Shown here: one piece after another, positions 37,225 through 45,131 of the stretch
Layout of the letters: the number at the start of each line of letters is the position of its first letter
Numbering within the stretch: the first letter of the stretch is position 1
Source: Sinomonas atrocyanea
Lineage (GTDB): Bacteria; Actinomycetota; Actinomycetes; Actinomycetales; Micrococcaceae
NCBI RefSeq assembly: GCF_030811715.1
Contig: NZ_JAUSRH010000002.1
Span: forward strand, 248,001 to 312,000
Direction: 5' to 3'
Length of the DNA: 64,000 nucleotides
Position numbers and translations under genes: made by a program
The notes under the pieces: model-generated
The model's database searches: none
The model's input: only the letters and a program-made list of their open reading frames with translations
What the model was told of the DNA's origin: nothing

Positions 37225-38460
37225 GTGGCGAGGCGAATTGGGTATCTTGTTCCGGAGTTTCCTGGCCAAACCCACTCTTTCTTCTGGGGCGAACTACGTC
37301 ACGTTGAAGAAATGGGCTGGGATGTTGACATAGTTTCGACGCGACCTCCACGTTCCGTCCAAGGGAGGCATCGTTGGGCATTGAGTGCGCGCGAGCGGAC
37401 TCTTTATCTAGGAGGATCGGCTCGCCGCGATCTTCGCCTGTTGGCAAGCGGATGCGCGCAAATCGCAAAAGCCCCGATACGAGCGGGGGCAATGATAGCT
37501 GGGACTTCTACCCGCCGGTTTTCGGTCGCGGAAATATTGCGAGGGATGGCTGCCTTTTGCGCTGGCGCCGAACTGGTGCGATTGGGGCGCCGTCGAGAGT
37601 GGAGGCACGTCCATGTGCATTCATGCGGCGATGCTGCCTTGGTTGCCCTCATGGCGCATTCGATCGCAGGGCTTCCCTATAGTTTGACTCTTCATGGTCA
37701 ATTATCTGACTACGGCGGCCACCAAAAGGACAAGTGGTCCAACGCTTCATTCGCTACGATCATTACGAATGAGCTCGCAATGCGCGTGGCTGAGGAGATC
37801 CCGGGTAACGCGGCCCAGACCGCCCAGGTCTCTCCGATGGGAGTGGATCTGTCTGAGTTTCGTCGTTGTTCTTCGTACATTCCATGGACCGGTGACGGGC
37901 CGCTGCGTGTCGTTTCTTGTGCGAGGTTAAACGTGAGCAAGGGGCATGATGTCCTCCTCAAGTCCCTGAGTCTTCTTAGACGCGAAGGTTTGGATGTGCG
38001 GCTGGTTATCATCGGTGAGGACGAGGACGGCGGGACGGGCTACAGGAGGCGGCTTGAAGCGCTCATTGGTGACCTTGGTCTTGGCGACTATGCGGTCTTG
38101 GCCGGCAGCGTCGGTCATGAAGATGTGAGGGCCGAGCTCGAAGCTGCCCATATCTTTGCGCTAGCGAGTCATGCGGAGCCACTGGGTGTTGCGATCATGG
38201 AAGCTATGGCACTCGAGATGCCGGTCGTGGTTACCCGCTCGATGGGGGTATCCGAACTGGTAGTCGAGGGCGCTGGAATCATGGTCCCGCCAGGTGTTCC
38301 GAATGAGTTGGCGCGCGCGTTGTCAACGGTGGCGAACGATCCTCATCTCGCGCTTAACCTCGGAAGATCTGCACGTGCCCGGGTCGAAGCTGGTTTCGGA
38401 AGCATCAGAAGTGCGAAGATGCTGGTCGAGAGATTGAATAGCGATTATCCCGATTCCTGA
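37225..38460 (+). CDS. glycosyltransferase, GT4 family (exopolysaccharide type)
   Basis: GT-B glycosyltransferase. The N-terminus RIGYLVPEFPGQTHSFFWGE resembles WcaL/AmsK-type enzymes. VVSCARLNVSKGHDVLLKSL begins the donor-binding half, and ASHAEPLGVAIMEAMALEMP carries the EX7E-like acidic motif. The length is 411 residues. It starts with GTG at 37225 and is the last gene of the + strand operon, facing the - strand operon across a 50-base gap. Linkage and donor are unknown. Confidence 0.87.
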   Translation: MARRIGYLVPEFPGQTHSFFWGELRHVEEMGWDVDIVSTRPPRSVQGRHRWALSARERTLYLGGSARRDLRLLASGCAQIAKAPIRAGAMIAGTSTRRFSVAEILRGMAAFCAGAELVRLGRRREWRHVHVHSCGDAALVALMAHSIAGLPYSLTLHGQLSDYGGHQKDKWSNASFATIITNELAMRVAEEIPGNAAQTAQVSPMGVDLSEFRRCSSYIPWTGDGPLRVVSCARLNVSKGHDVLLKSLSLLRREGLDVRLVIIGEDEDGGTGYRRRLEALIGDLGLGDYAVLAGSVGHEDVRAELEAAHIFALASHAEPLGVAIMEAMALEMPVVVTRSMGVSELVVEGAGIMVPPGVPNELARALSTVANDPHLALNLGRSARARVEAGFGSIRSAKMLVERLNSDYPDS

Positions 38461-38510
38461 GGAAGAGCGTCGGCTGTCATCGTCCGCATCCACCGATCAG
38501 TAGCTGGTTT

Positions 38511-39950
38511 TCATTCCGATATGCAGTAAAAATAGGAGCCCTGCAGATCACCTTCCAGTGCTCCCATGCGCACGATGAACCCCCCGGTAGAGCTACGGGA
38601 ATCTCTTTCGGGTGCAATGGCAAGATTCTTGGTCGTCACGCTTATTCGTCGGAATTCGTTCTCAGAAGGGATCGCCAGCTTGGAAGTACCGCCCGTGTCG
38701 GACGCAAAGATGAGGACTGACCTCTTTCCTGTGCTGGGTTCAATAAAAGCGGCCGCCGAGTCAATGCCTGTTCCGTCTGCCTCAAGGCTGACACTCCGAG
38801 CACCTGGGCGGATGCATGCAACAAGTATTGAAAGCACGGTGAACGCTCGTCGCGGGTCGTAGGTTCCCGTCAAATCATCGTACGCAAGCGCTCCCCAATA
38901 ACCCACATGCCCGTGGTGCTCGTAAAAGCCGTCCCACGCATCGTAAAACTCTAACCCGTTTGCTCCCTGCTTCAGGAGGCTCACGGCTTCCTGGGCAGTT
39001 TCCACGGCCGCCGACGGGTCGTCGGGATGTGGTGCTCCATCGTCACAGCTGGGGCAGGGTCCTGAGTATTCGGTCACGATGACCGGGGTTGCGACCCCTC
39101 CGGCGGCGAGCTTTGCCGGTGCCCCACCCAGATCGCCGCTGTAGGTATGCACTCCCCAGGCAGCCACGTGGGCGACAACCAGGGTGTCGGAGGCAATGGC
39201 TGGGAGGTATGCGCCGAGTCCTCTTTCAGGATCAGCAGTGTCCGGGACTACGAGTCGGATATCGTGAAGTCCCATCTCATCAAGACGGCTGAGCAGCTTA
39301 TGCATGAGTCGGACGTATTGATCCGGCGGTACCTGAGGTCCTTCAACTCCATTCCAGTCGACCTCGTTCATCGGGCCCACAATCGAGAAGTCAAGCTTCT
39401 CGACGTTGCGCCCGAACGCGATCATCGTTGCCATACTTCGAACCTAGTAGTCCTCTTTGTCGTCACGGATTTTGCTCCCACCCATCCATCCGGGTACACC
39501 ACCCATGACGTTGATCATCACCTTCTGACCGGGGGAGGCCTCAATGTACCGCACGGTACTCCAAAGGTCGCTCATCTTGCCCGTGCTGTAAATCGTGCTA
39601 TAGGCGTTCCAATCGACTGTGTCAGCAGTCCCAGGAAGCTGAGTAGATTCCCAGTCGCCTCGGTCGATGATCACTCGCCAGAGGAGAGGACCGAGTGCGG
39701 TGTAACGGTCGATCGCAGGCTTGAGTTGTCCTCCATTCCAGCTATGAACGTTCGCATTCACATCGAGCCCCACAACCTCGTTTGTGCTCTTGATTCCGGA
39801 CCCGGGCGTGACGGAGCCGATGATCTCGCTGCCCTCCTTAGACGTCCCTGGTGCAGCCGCGGGTCCACTCACAGATTCTGTGAGGAGCAAGCAGCAGGTG
39901 AGTACGCTCCCGAGCTGCCGCCCCAGTGTCCGACGAATTGACGGAGACAT
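38511..39950 (-). pseudogene. secreted glycoside hydrolase (clan GH-A type) interrupted by an in-frame TAG
   Basis: Two adjacent pieces in the same frame make one protein of about 479 residues. The first 168 residues start with a signal-like segment (LGSVLTCCLLLTESVSGPAAA) and end DKEDY, then TAG at 39446-39444. The frame continues at once VRSMATMIAFGRN, and the rest carries FSIVGPMNEVDW (acid/base NE motif) and VIVTEYSGPC (nucleophile TEY motif) of clan GH-A. A single change of TGG to TAG would explain it. An internal ATG at 39434 could make a signal-less fragment. The likely original role is polysaccharide trimming. It is the last gene of the - strand operon. Confidence 0.8.
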
Positions 39951-39953
39951 GGC

Positions 39954-42900
39954 CTACGGCACCTTCATGACTAGATCGACCCAGTAGTTGGTGGCGTTGT
40001 AGCTGTTCGTCGGGAAGCCTGACGCACCGTACACGTAGACACCGTTCAGATGACCAGCTGTGCTGGCGAGCCCATGCAGCGGCGGAGAGTCCGCCGAGTT
40101 GGTGAAGTAGCTGCCGTTGGCCGAGTAATAGCCATTCGGAGCGTAATAAGAGACCACATACGTTGTGTTCGCCGAGACCGCTATGGGGCTCGACAAAGTG
40201 GCGGTCTGCCACCCACTAGCGGTCTCGCCTGAGAACGTCACTGAAGCCAGCAGCGTCCCGCTGCCCGTCCAAAGGTGGCCTACGTGAGTTCCCGTGTTCT
40301 GGGAACCCTTGTAGAAGCGGATGGCTGTCAAGGAGCCGGATACATCCGAAGTGAACTGCATCCCGAGTTCCACAGCGTGAGCGTCATTGACGTTCGGAAC
40401 CGCCGGCGTTGATGAGGTGCTGAAAACGCTGCACGGGCAGTTGTAGCCCGAGGCCCCGGTCGTGAAACTCCAGGTGTAAGCCGATGCCATCGACTGACCC
40501 GTTGCGCTCTTCGCGCCGGCGACACTCGCCGTGTATGTGGTGCTTCCGGCTAGAGCAGAGGCCGGCGTGAAGGTGATGGTGCCTGAGGCGGAAAGATTGC
40601 CGGTCGTTCCCGAGACGGCTGCGCCTCCGCTCGGGGTCAACGTGAAGGTCGCCGCTGACGTATCGACCGCTTGGTCGAAAGTCGCGGAAACCGTGGATGT
40701 CACGGGCACGCCGGTAGCGCCCTGGGACGGCGAGGTGCTCAGAACCATCGGCGCGGCGGGAGCTCCTGGATTGAAGACCGCATCGACCCAGTAGTTCGTC
40801 GAGTTGTAGGTCCCGGCAGGGAAGCTCGACGTAGGGCCGTACGCGAAGACCCCGTTTCCGCCTGAAGCCCCACTCGCAAGGCCGACAAGGGGCGCTGTAC
40901 CCTGTTGGCCCGAGAACCCGTTGCTGGTGTAGGAGTAGTTACCGGCTGGCGCATAGTAGGAGATGACGTAACTGGTGTTTGCCGTCACCGAGACAGGCGT
41001 CGAGAAGTACGCCTGCTGCCAGCCGGAAGCGGATTCGTTGACGAAGGTCACGCTTGCGAGGTTCGTGCCGCTTGCCGACCACAGGTTGCCGACGTGGGTG
41101 CCCGTGTTTTGAGAGCCCTTGTAGAAGCGGACCCCCGTGATCTGGCCGTTCGTGGTCGTCTGGAACTTCATCCCGAGTTCGACACTGTTCGCGTCGCCGG
41201 AGTTCGCATTCGCCGGCGTTGAAGTCGACGGGAACACCGTGCAGGGGCACGAATAGGCGGGCACGGTCGTGAAGCTCCAGCTGTAGGGGGACATCATCTG
41301 GCCCGTCGCGTTGGTCGCGCCGCTCACGGTCGCCGTGTACTGCACACCGTTGGCGAGCGAAGAGGACGGAGTGAAGGTTGCCGTTGTAGTCGCGCTGGAG
41401 TATGAGACGGAACCGGCAACGGCGACCCCCGACACGTCCTGCACCGTGAACTGGACGGACGAGGGCGTGACGTCCTGACTGAAGGTTGCGCTGACGGGAG
41501 AGGTCACTGCGACTCCAGTTGCGCCCGGGGGCGGATTCGCAGAGGAGACATTGGGGGCGGGCGGTGCGCTGGCTGTGGCGAAGTTCCACGAGTAGGGGCT
41601 GGCCATAGTCTGGCCCGTAGAGTTCGTGGCTCCGCTCACCGTCGCTGTGTATGTCATGCCGTAGCTCAGAGCGGCCGACGGCGTGAACGTCGCTACCGTG
41701 CGGTTGCCGCCCAGTGCCGTCGTCCCGGGCACCAAAGCCCCGGTCGAGTCCTTGAGGGTGAAGGTCACTGATGACGCACTCACGGCCTGATTGAACGTCG
41801 CGCTCGGTGCCGCATTGGTGGCGACTCCGGTTGCGCCTGGGGCGGGCGCTGTCGAAGCCACGGCAGGGGCGGGCGGAGCCGCTGCGGTGGTGAAGGTCCA
41901 GGAGTAGGGGTTGGCCATGGTCTGGCCGGTAGAGTTCGTGGCTCCGCTCACCGTGGCGGTGTACGCGGTGCTGTAGGCAAGGGCAGCCGATGGCGTGAAC
42001 GTCGCCACGGTTCCGGTGTTATTGAGGCTCGTTGTTCCTGTGACCGCTGCGCCCGTGGAATCCTTGAGCGTGAAGGTCACCGACGTGGAGCTGACTGCCT
42101 GGTTGAACGTTGCGGTCGGCGCAGTCGTTGTAGCGACCCCAGTAGCTCCCGAGGACGGGCTCGTGGTGGTCACCGCAGGAGGTTGGTTCGCGGCCGGTGA
42201 GAACACTGGATCTACCCAGTAGTACTCAGCATCGTAGATCTGGTTGGGGAACGTCGACGTGCTGCTGTACACGTAGAAGCCGTTGGGTGAGCCGGGGAGG
42301 CTCCGGGTGAAGTGCAGCGGAGGCGAGTCAACCGAGCCGGATCCGGCCGGGGGTGGCGAGGGGTTGTTGTAGAAGTAGCCCGTCGTCTGGGTGTAGTGGC
42401 CCTTCGGGGCGAAGTAGGAGATGACGTACTTGGTGCCGGCGGCGATCGACACCGGCTGTGAGAACGCTGCGGTCTGCCACCCCGAGCCGCTCTCGCCGCT
42501 GAAAGTGACACTGGCGAGCTTGGTCCCGGAGGCCGTCCAGAGGTTCCCGACATGGGTGCCGGTGTTGGTGGAGGCCTTGTAGAAGCGCACTCCGGTCACA
42601 GTGCCCGCGACATCCGAGTAAAACTGGGCCCCCACTTCCACAGAGTTGGCGTCGCCCGCGTCCGCCACGGCGGGCTTGGTGCTCGTTCCGAAGAGCGAAC
42701 AGGGGCAGGCCACGGACACGGACGCGCCAGAACCGGGAGACTCGATGTTGCCGCTGTCATCGACAGCACGGGTCTTGAGTATCGTCGACGGGTTGCCGTG
42801 GACGTTCCACGAATAGCTCCAGCTCGTGGTGCCGGTGGCGGGATGCCAGGTAGTGCCGCCGTCGGTCGATACCTCGACGCCCGCGACCACACCTCCGACG

Positions 42901-44675
42901 TCGGACGCTGTCCCCTTGATGGTGACAGCGGTCCCGTCCGCGAACGAGGTTCCGCTCGCTGGAGCGGTAACGGCCGACGTCGGCGCGGTGCTGTCCGTCG
43001 ACGCTGAGGCTGGTGTTATGCCGGACATCAGGGTGGCCGGCTGGACCCCCATATCCGCGAAGAGGTTGACGGTAGCTTGCTGCATCGTCGGGTCTGGGCT
43101 CTTGCCGGTCGTGAACCCGTCGAGGCCCCACGACCATTGGACGGTTCCCGCGCCGAAGACGAGTGCACCGCTCTTCGCACGGTACTCGGTCAGGTTGTGT
43201 GTTGCGGTCTGGCCGCCCAAAGTATTGGAGCCGTAGTCAGTGAAGATCTCAGAACTCCCGTAGGTCGTCGAGGAGAGGTCGAAGAGGCCGGCGGGCCTGA
43301 ACCCGTTGTCGGCATCGAGGTCCCACTCGTAGCCGAGCGTTCCGAGTCCGGCCCCGAGAGTGGCCGATTGGGTGCCCGTGAGGTTGGCAATGGGCGTATT
43401 GCGCCACATTCGCAGCTTGGCGTACTGGGCCGGGACCGTGATGTCGGTCGTTCCCGAATTCACGTTGAAGAACTGCCCGCTGAGCGAGTTCTGGGGATTT
43501 CCTCCGCCTCCCGCTGTCCCATAGCGCGGGTCGGCGTAGGTTCCAGTCCACGTCACCGGATCGGTCGGGGCATTGAAGTGCGTGTCCTTGTACGCCACCA
43601 GCGTGCGGCCCGACGCCGTGGCACCGGCCTGACTGGGTTCCCAGCGCGTCCGCCAGAAGATCTCGTTGCCAGTGAACATCGCGACGTTGACGCCCTTGTC
43701 GCGCGCGGCCTCCACGTTGGCGCGCTGGTCATAGGACCAGTACTCGTCGTGCCCTGCGGTGACGAAGGCCTTGTGATTGGTCAGAAGTGATCCACGGGTC
43801 GCGACGTCGATACCCGCCATGTAGCTCATGTCGTAGCCGTTGGCTTCCATGAACCGGATCATCGGCATCTCGGCGTAGGTGAGCCAGCTGCGGCCCTGAT
43901 CGTCCAGCGCGGAATGGAAGGGCCGGTTGTACGAGACCTTGAAAGCCGCCTTGTAGGCCTGCGGGTTTCCGGGGGGGCATGCCACGGTGCACTGGTAGAG
44001 GCTGTTGCCCCCGTACGTGTTGTAGGCCTGCCAGGTCTCGTCAGAGGTCTGCATGACGATCGCCGTGGTGGCAGAGTCGTTCCGAACCACGAAGGGTATC
44101 CAGCTGCTCCCTCCCGTGTCGTTGCGCACGAGATGGGCGATGTAGACGCCGGAGACTGCGCTCGTCGGCACCGTCCATGACCCTGAGGCTGCCCAGTTCC
44201 CGCAGTCGACGAGGCCAGTGTCGGAGAATGTCTGGCACGCTGGCTGCGACTGGGGCAGCGCGGCGCTGGGCAGCAGGTTGGCGGCCACCTTCCGCGCGCC
44301 GTTCCCCTGGTAGTAGCCGAGCCGCAGGATGTCGAAGTGATATGCCTTTGCAGCCGTATTGATCTTGAACGTGACAGTCTCGCCGACGTTCACGCTCATC
44401 TGCGTGGCGTAGCCCTGGATCGTCGAGTCACCCGCTCCCGAGATCATCCAGTCGCTCTGCGGGGTACCCGCCTGGGTGTTTTCGCACGCGACGGCGCTCG
44501 CCACAGGGGCCGTGCAGGGGTTGGTGGCCGCCTCGGCCGGCGGGGCCCCCGATACGAGCGGGATGGCTGCCAGCGTGCCCGCAACGAGGAGTCCGGGGAC
44601 CAACGTTGCTGTGCTCCGGCGGAGGGTGACGCGGTGGAGACGGTGGAGCAATCTGAAGCCTGCTGACGGTGTCAC
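39954..44675 (-). CDS. very large secreted protein: N,N-dimethylformamidase-beta-like domain, Big_5 Ig-like repeats and three DUF4082 domains
   Basis: About 1573 residues. GTG 44675 is chosen because AGGAG lies five bases upstream; ATG 44696 has no site. A Sec signal (TLVPGLLVAGTLAAIPLVSG with AEAA cleavage region) is followed by a DMFase-beta-like domain (QTSDETWQAYNTYGG, VTAGHDEYWS, MFTGNEIFWRTRW). After an Ig-like linker come a DUF4082 domain, three near-identical SbsA/Big_5 Ig-like domains (each with ATFNQAV- and YSWTF-like motifs), a second DUF4082, another Big_5 and a third DUF4082 at the C-terminus (each with GVRFYK, NTGTHVG, NYWVD). DUF4082 modules are thought to bind carbohydrate. 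No cell-wall anchor is seen. A role in displaying or modifying the polysaccharide is inferred. Confidence 0.85.
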   Translation of the reverse strand: MTPSAGFRLLHRLHRVTLRRSTATLVPGLLVAGTLAAIPLVSGAPPAEAATNPCTAPVASAVACENTQAGTPQSDWMISGAGDSTIQGYATQMSVNVGETVTFKINTAAKAYHFDILRLGYYQGNGARKVAANLLPSAALPQSQPACQTFSDTGLVDCGNWAASGSWTVPTSAVSGVYIAHLVRNDTGGSSWIPFVVRNDSATTAIVMQTSDETWQAYNTYGGNSLYQCTVACPPGNPQAYKAAFKVSYNRPFHSALDDQGRSWLTYAEMPMIRFMEANGYDMSYMAGIDVATRGSLLTNHKAFVTAGHDEYWSYDQRANVEAARDKGVNVAMFTGNEIFWRTRWEPSQAGATASGRTLVAYKDTHFNAPTDPVTWTGTYADPRYGTAGGGGNPQNSLSGQFFNVNSGTTDITVPAQYAKLRMWRNTPIANLTGTQSATLGAGLGTLGYEWDLDADNGFRPAGLFDLSSTTYGSSEIFTDYGSNTLGGQTATHNLTEYRAKSGALVFGAGTVQWSWGLDGFTTGKSPDPTMQQATVNLFADMGVQPATLMSGITPASASTDSTAPTSAVTAPASGTSFADGTAVTIKGTASDVGGVVAGVEVSTDGGTTWHPATGTTSWSYSWNVHGNPSTILKTRAVDDSGNIESPGSGASVSVACPCSLFGTSTKPAVADAGDANSVEVGAQFYSDVAGTVTGVRFYKASTNTGTHVGNLWTASGTKLASVTFSGESGSGWQTAAFSQPVSIAAGTKYVISYFAPKGHYTQTTGYFYNNPSPPPAGSGSVDSPPLHFTRSLPGSPNGFYVYSSTSTFPNQIYDAEYYWVDPVFSPAANQPPAVTTTSPSSGATGVATTTAPTATFNQAVSSTSVTFTLKDSTGAAVTGTTSLNNTGTVATFTPSAALAYSTAYTATVSGATNSTGQTMANPYSWTFTTAAAPPAPAVASTAPAPGATGVATNAAPSATFNQAVSASSVTFTLKDSTGALVPGTTALGGNRTVATFTPSAALSYGMTYTATVSGATNSTGQTMASPYSWNFATASAPPAPNVSSANPPPGATGVAVTSPVSATFSQDVTPSSVQFTVQDVSGVAVAGSVSYSSATTTATFTPSSSLANGVQYTATVSGATNATGQMMSPYSWSFTTVPAYSCPCTVFPSTSTPANANSGDANSVELGMKFQTTTNGQITGVRFYKGSQNTGTHVGNLWSASGTNLASVTFVNESASGWQQAYFSTPVSVTANTSYVISYYAPAGNYSYTSNGFSGQQGTAPLVGLASGASGGNGVFAYGPTSSFPAGTYNSTNYWVDAVFNPGAPAAPMVLSTSPSQGATGVPVTSTVSATFDQAVDTSAATFTLTPSGGAAVSGTTGNLSASGTITFTPASALAGSTTYTASVAGAKSATGQSMASAYTWSFTTGASGYNCPCSVFSTSSTPAVPNVNDAHAVELGMQFTSDVSGSLTAIRFYKGSQNTGTHVGHLWTGSGTLLASVTFSGETASGWQTATLSSPIAVSANTTYVVSYYAPNGYYSANGSYFTNSADSPPLHGLASTAGHLNGVYVYGASGFPTNSYNATNYWVDLVMKVP

Positions 44676-44708
44676 GGGGACTCCTCGCTGGGACATGGTG
44701 CGCTGCTG

Positions 44709-45131
44709 CTAGAGGGACGAGCGTTCTGAGACCGACCCGCCGCGGGCGGCAGGCTGGGGCCGGTGGACTCGGATCCACCGCGAGGCAGTGAAGAGCAGGT
44801 AGCCCACCAACGCCCCCGTCGTGTTGGTGAAGACATCCCGCGGCGTTCCGAGACGCGTTGAGATGAACAGAGCCTGCACAACCTCGATGGATGTTGAGGT
44901 CAGGCAGCAGAAGGGGACGGCGAGCCACCGGCGCCCGCGGGGCAGAAGCTGCGCCACCAAGAAGCCGAGCGGGACGAACACCAGCACGTTCGCCGCCGCC
45001 TCGACCTCGCCCGCCCTCACCCCGGCGGGCAGCGGCACTCCACGCAGGCTCGGCCCCACGGGGCTGAATACCAGCACGGCAAGCAGGGCGCAGTAGACCC
45101 CGAGCACCCAGAGGACCGCTCGTCGCCTCAT
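44709..45131 (-). CDS. VanZ family membrane protein 1
   Basis: Small membrane protein of about 140 residues with four hydrophobic segments: VLWVLGVYCALLAVLVFSPV, NVLVFVPLGFLVAQLL, WLAVPFCCLTSTSIEVVQAL, and the segment after TRLGTPRDVFTNTTG. The pattern NVLVFVPLGF...EVVQ...RxxxxxDVxxNTxG is the VanZ-like signature. ATG 45131 overlaps the upstream stop (ATGA); a longer start at 45158 lies inside that gene. The function of VanZ-like proteins outside teicoplanin resistance is unclear. Its place in a polysaccharide operon is common in actinobacteria. Confidence 0.82.
   Translation of the reverse strand: MRRRAVLWVLGVYCALLAVLVFSPVGPSLRGVPLPAGVRAGEVEAAANVLVFVPLGFLVAQLLPRGRRWLAVPFCCLTSTSIEVVQALFISTRLGTPRDVFTNTTGALVGYLLFTASRWIRVHRPQPAARGGSVSERSSL

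Noticed and set aside
22346-38460. Lipopolysaccharide O-antigen locus
   Set aside because: The ligase-family protein suggests it by name, but the backbone is that of a Gram-positive actinobacterium, so a capsule or exopolysaccharide with a Wzy-type polymerase is the right reading.
44709-45131. Glycopeptide resistance from the VanZ-like genes
   Set aside because: No vanHAX or vanRS genes are present, and VanZ-like proteins are widespread without resistance.
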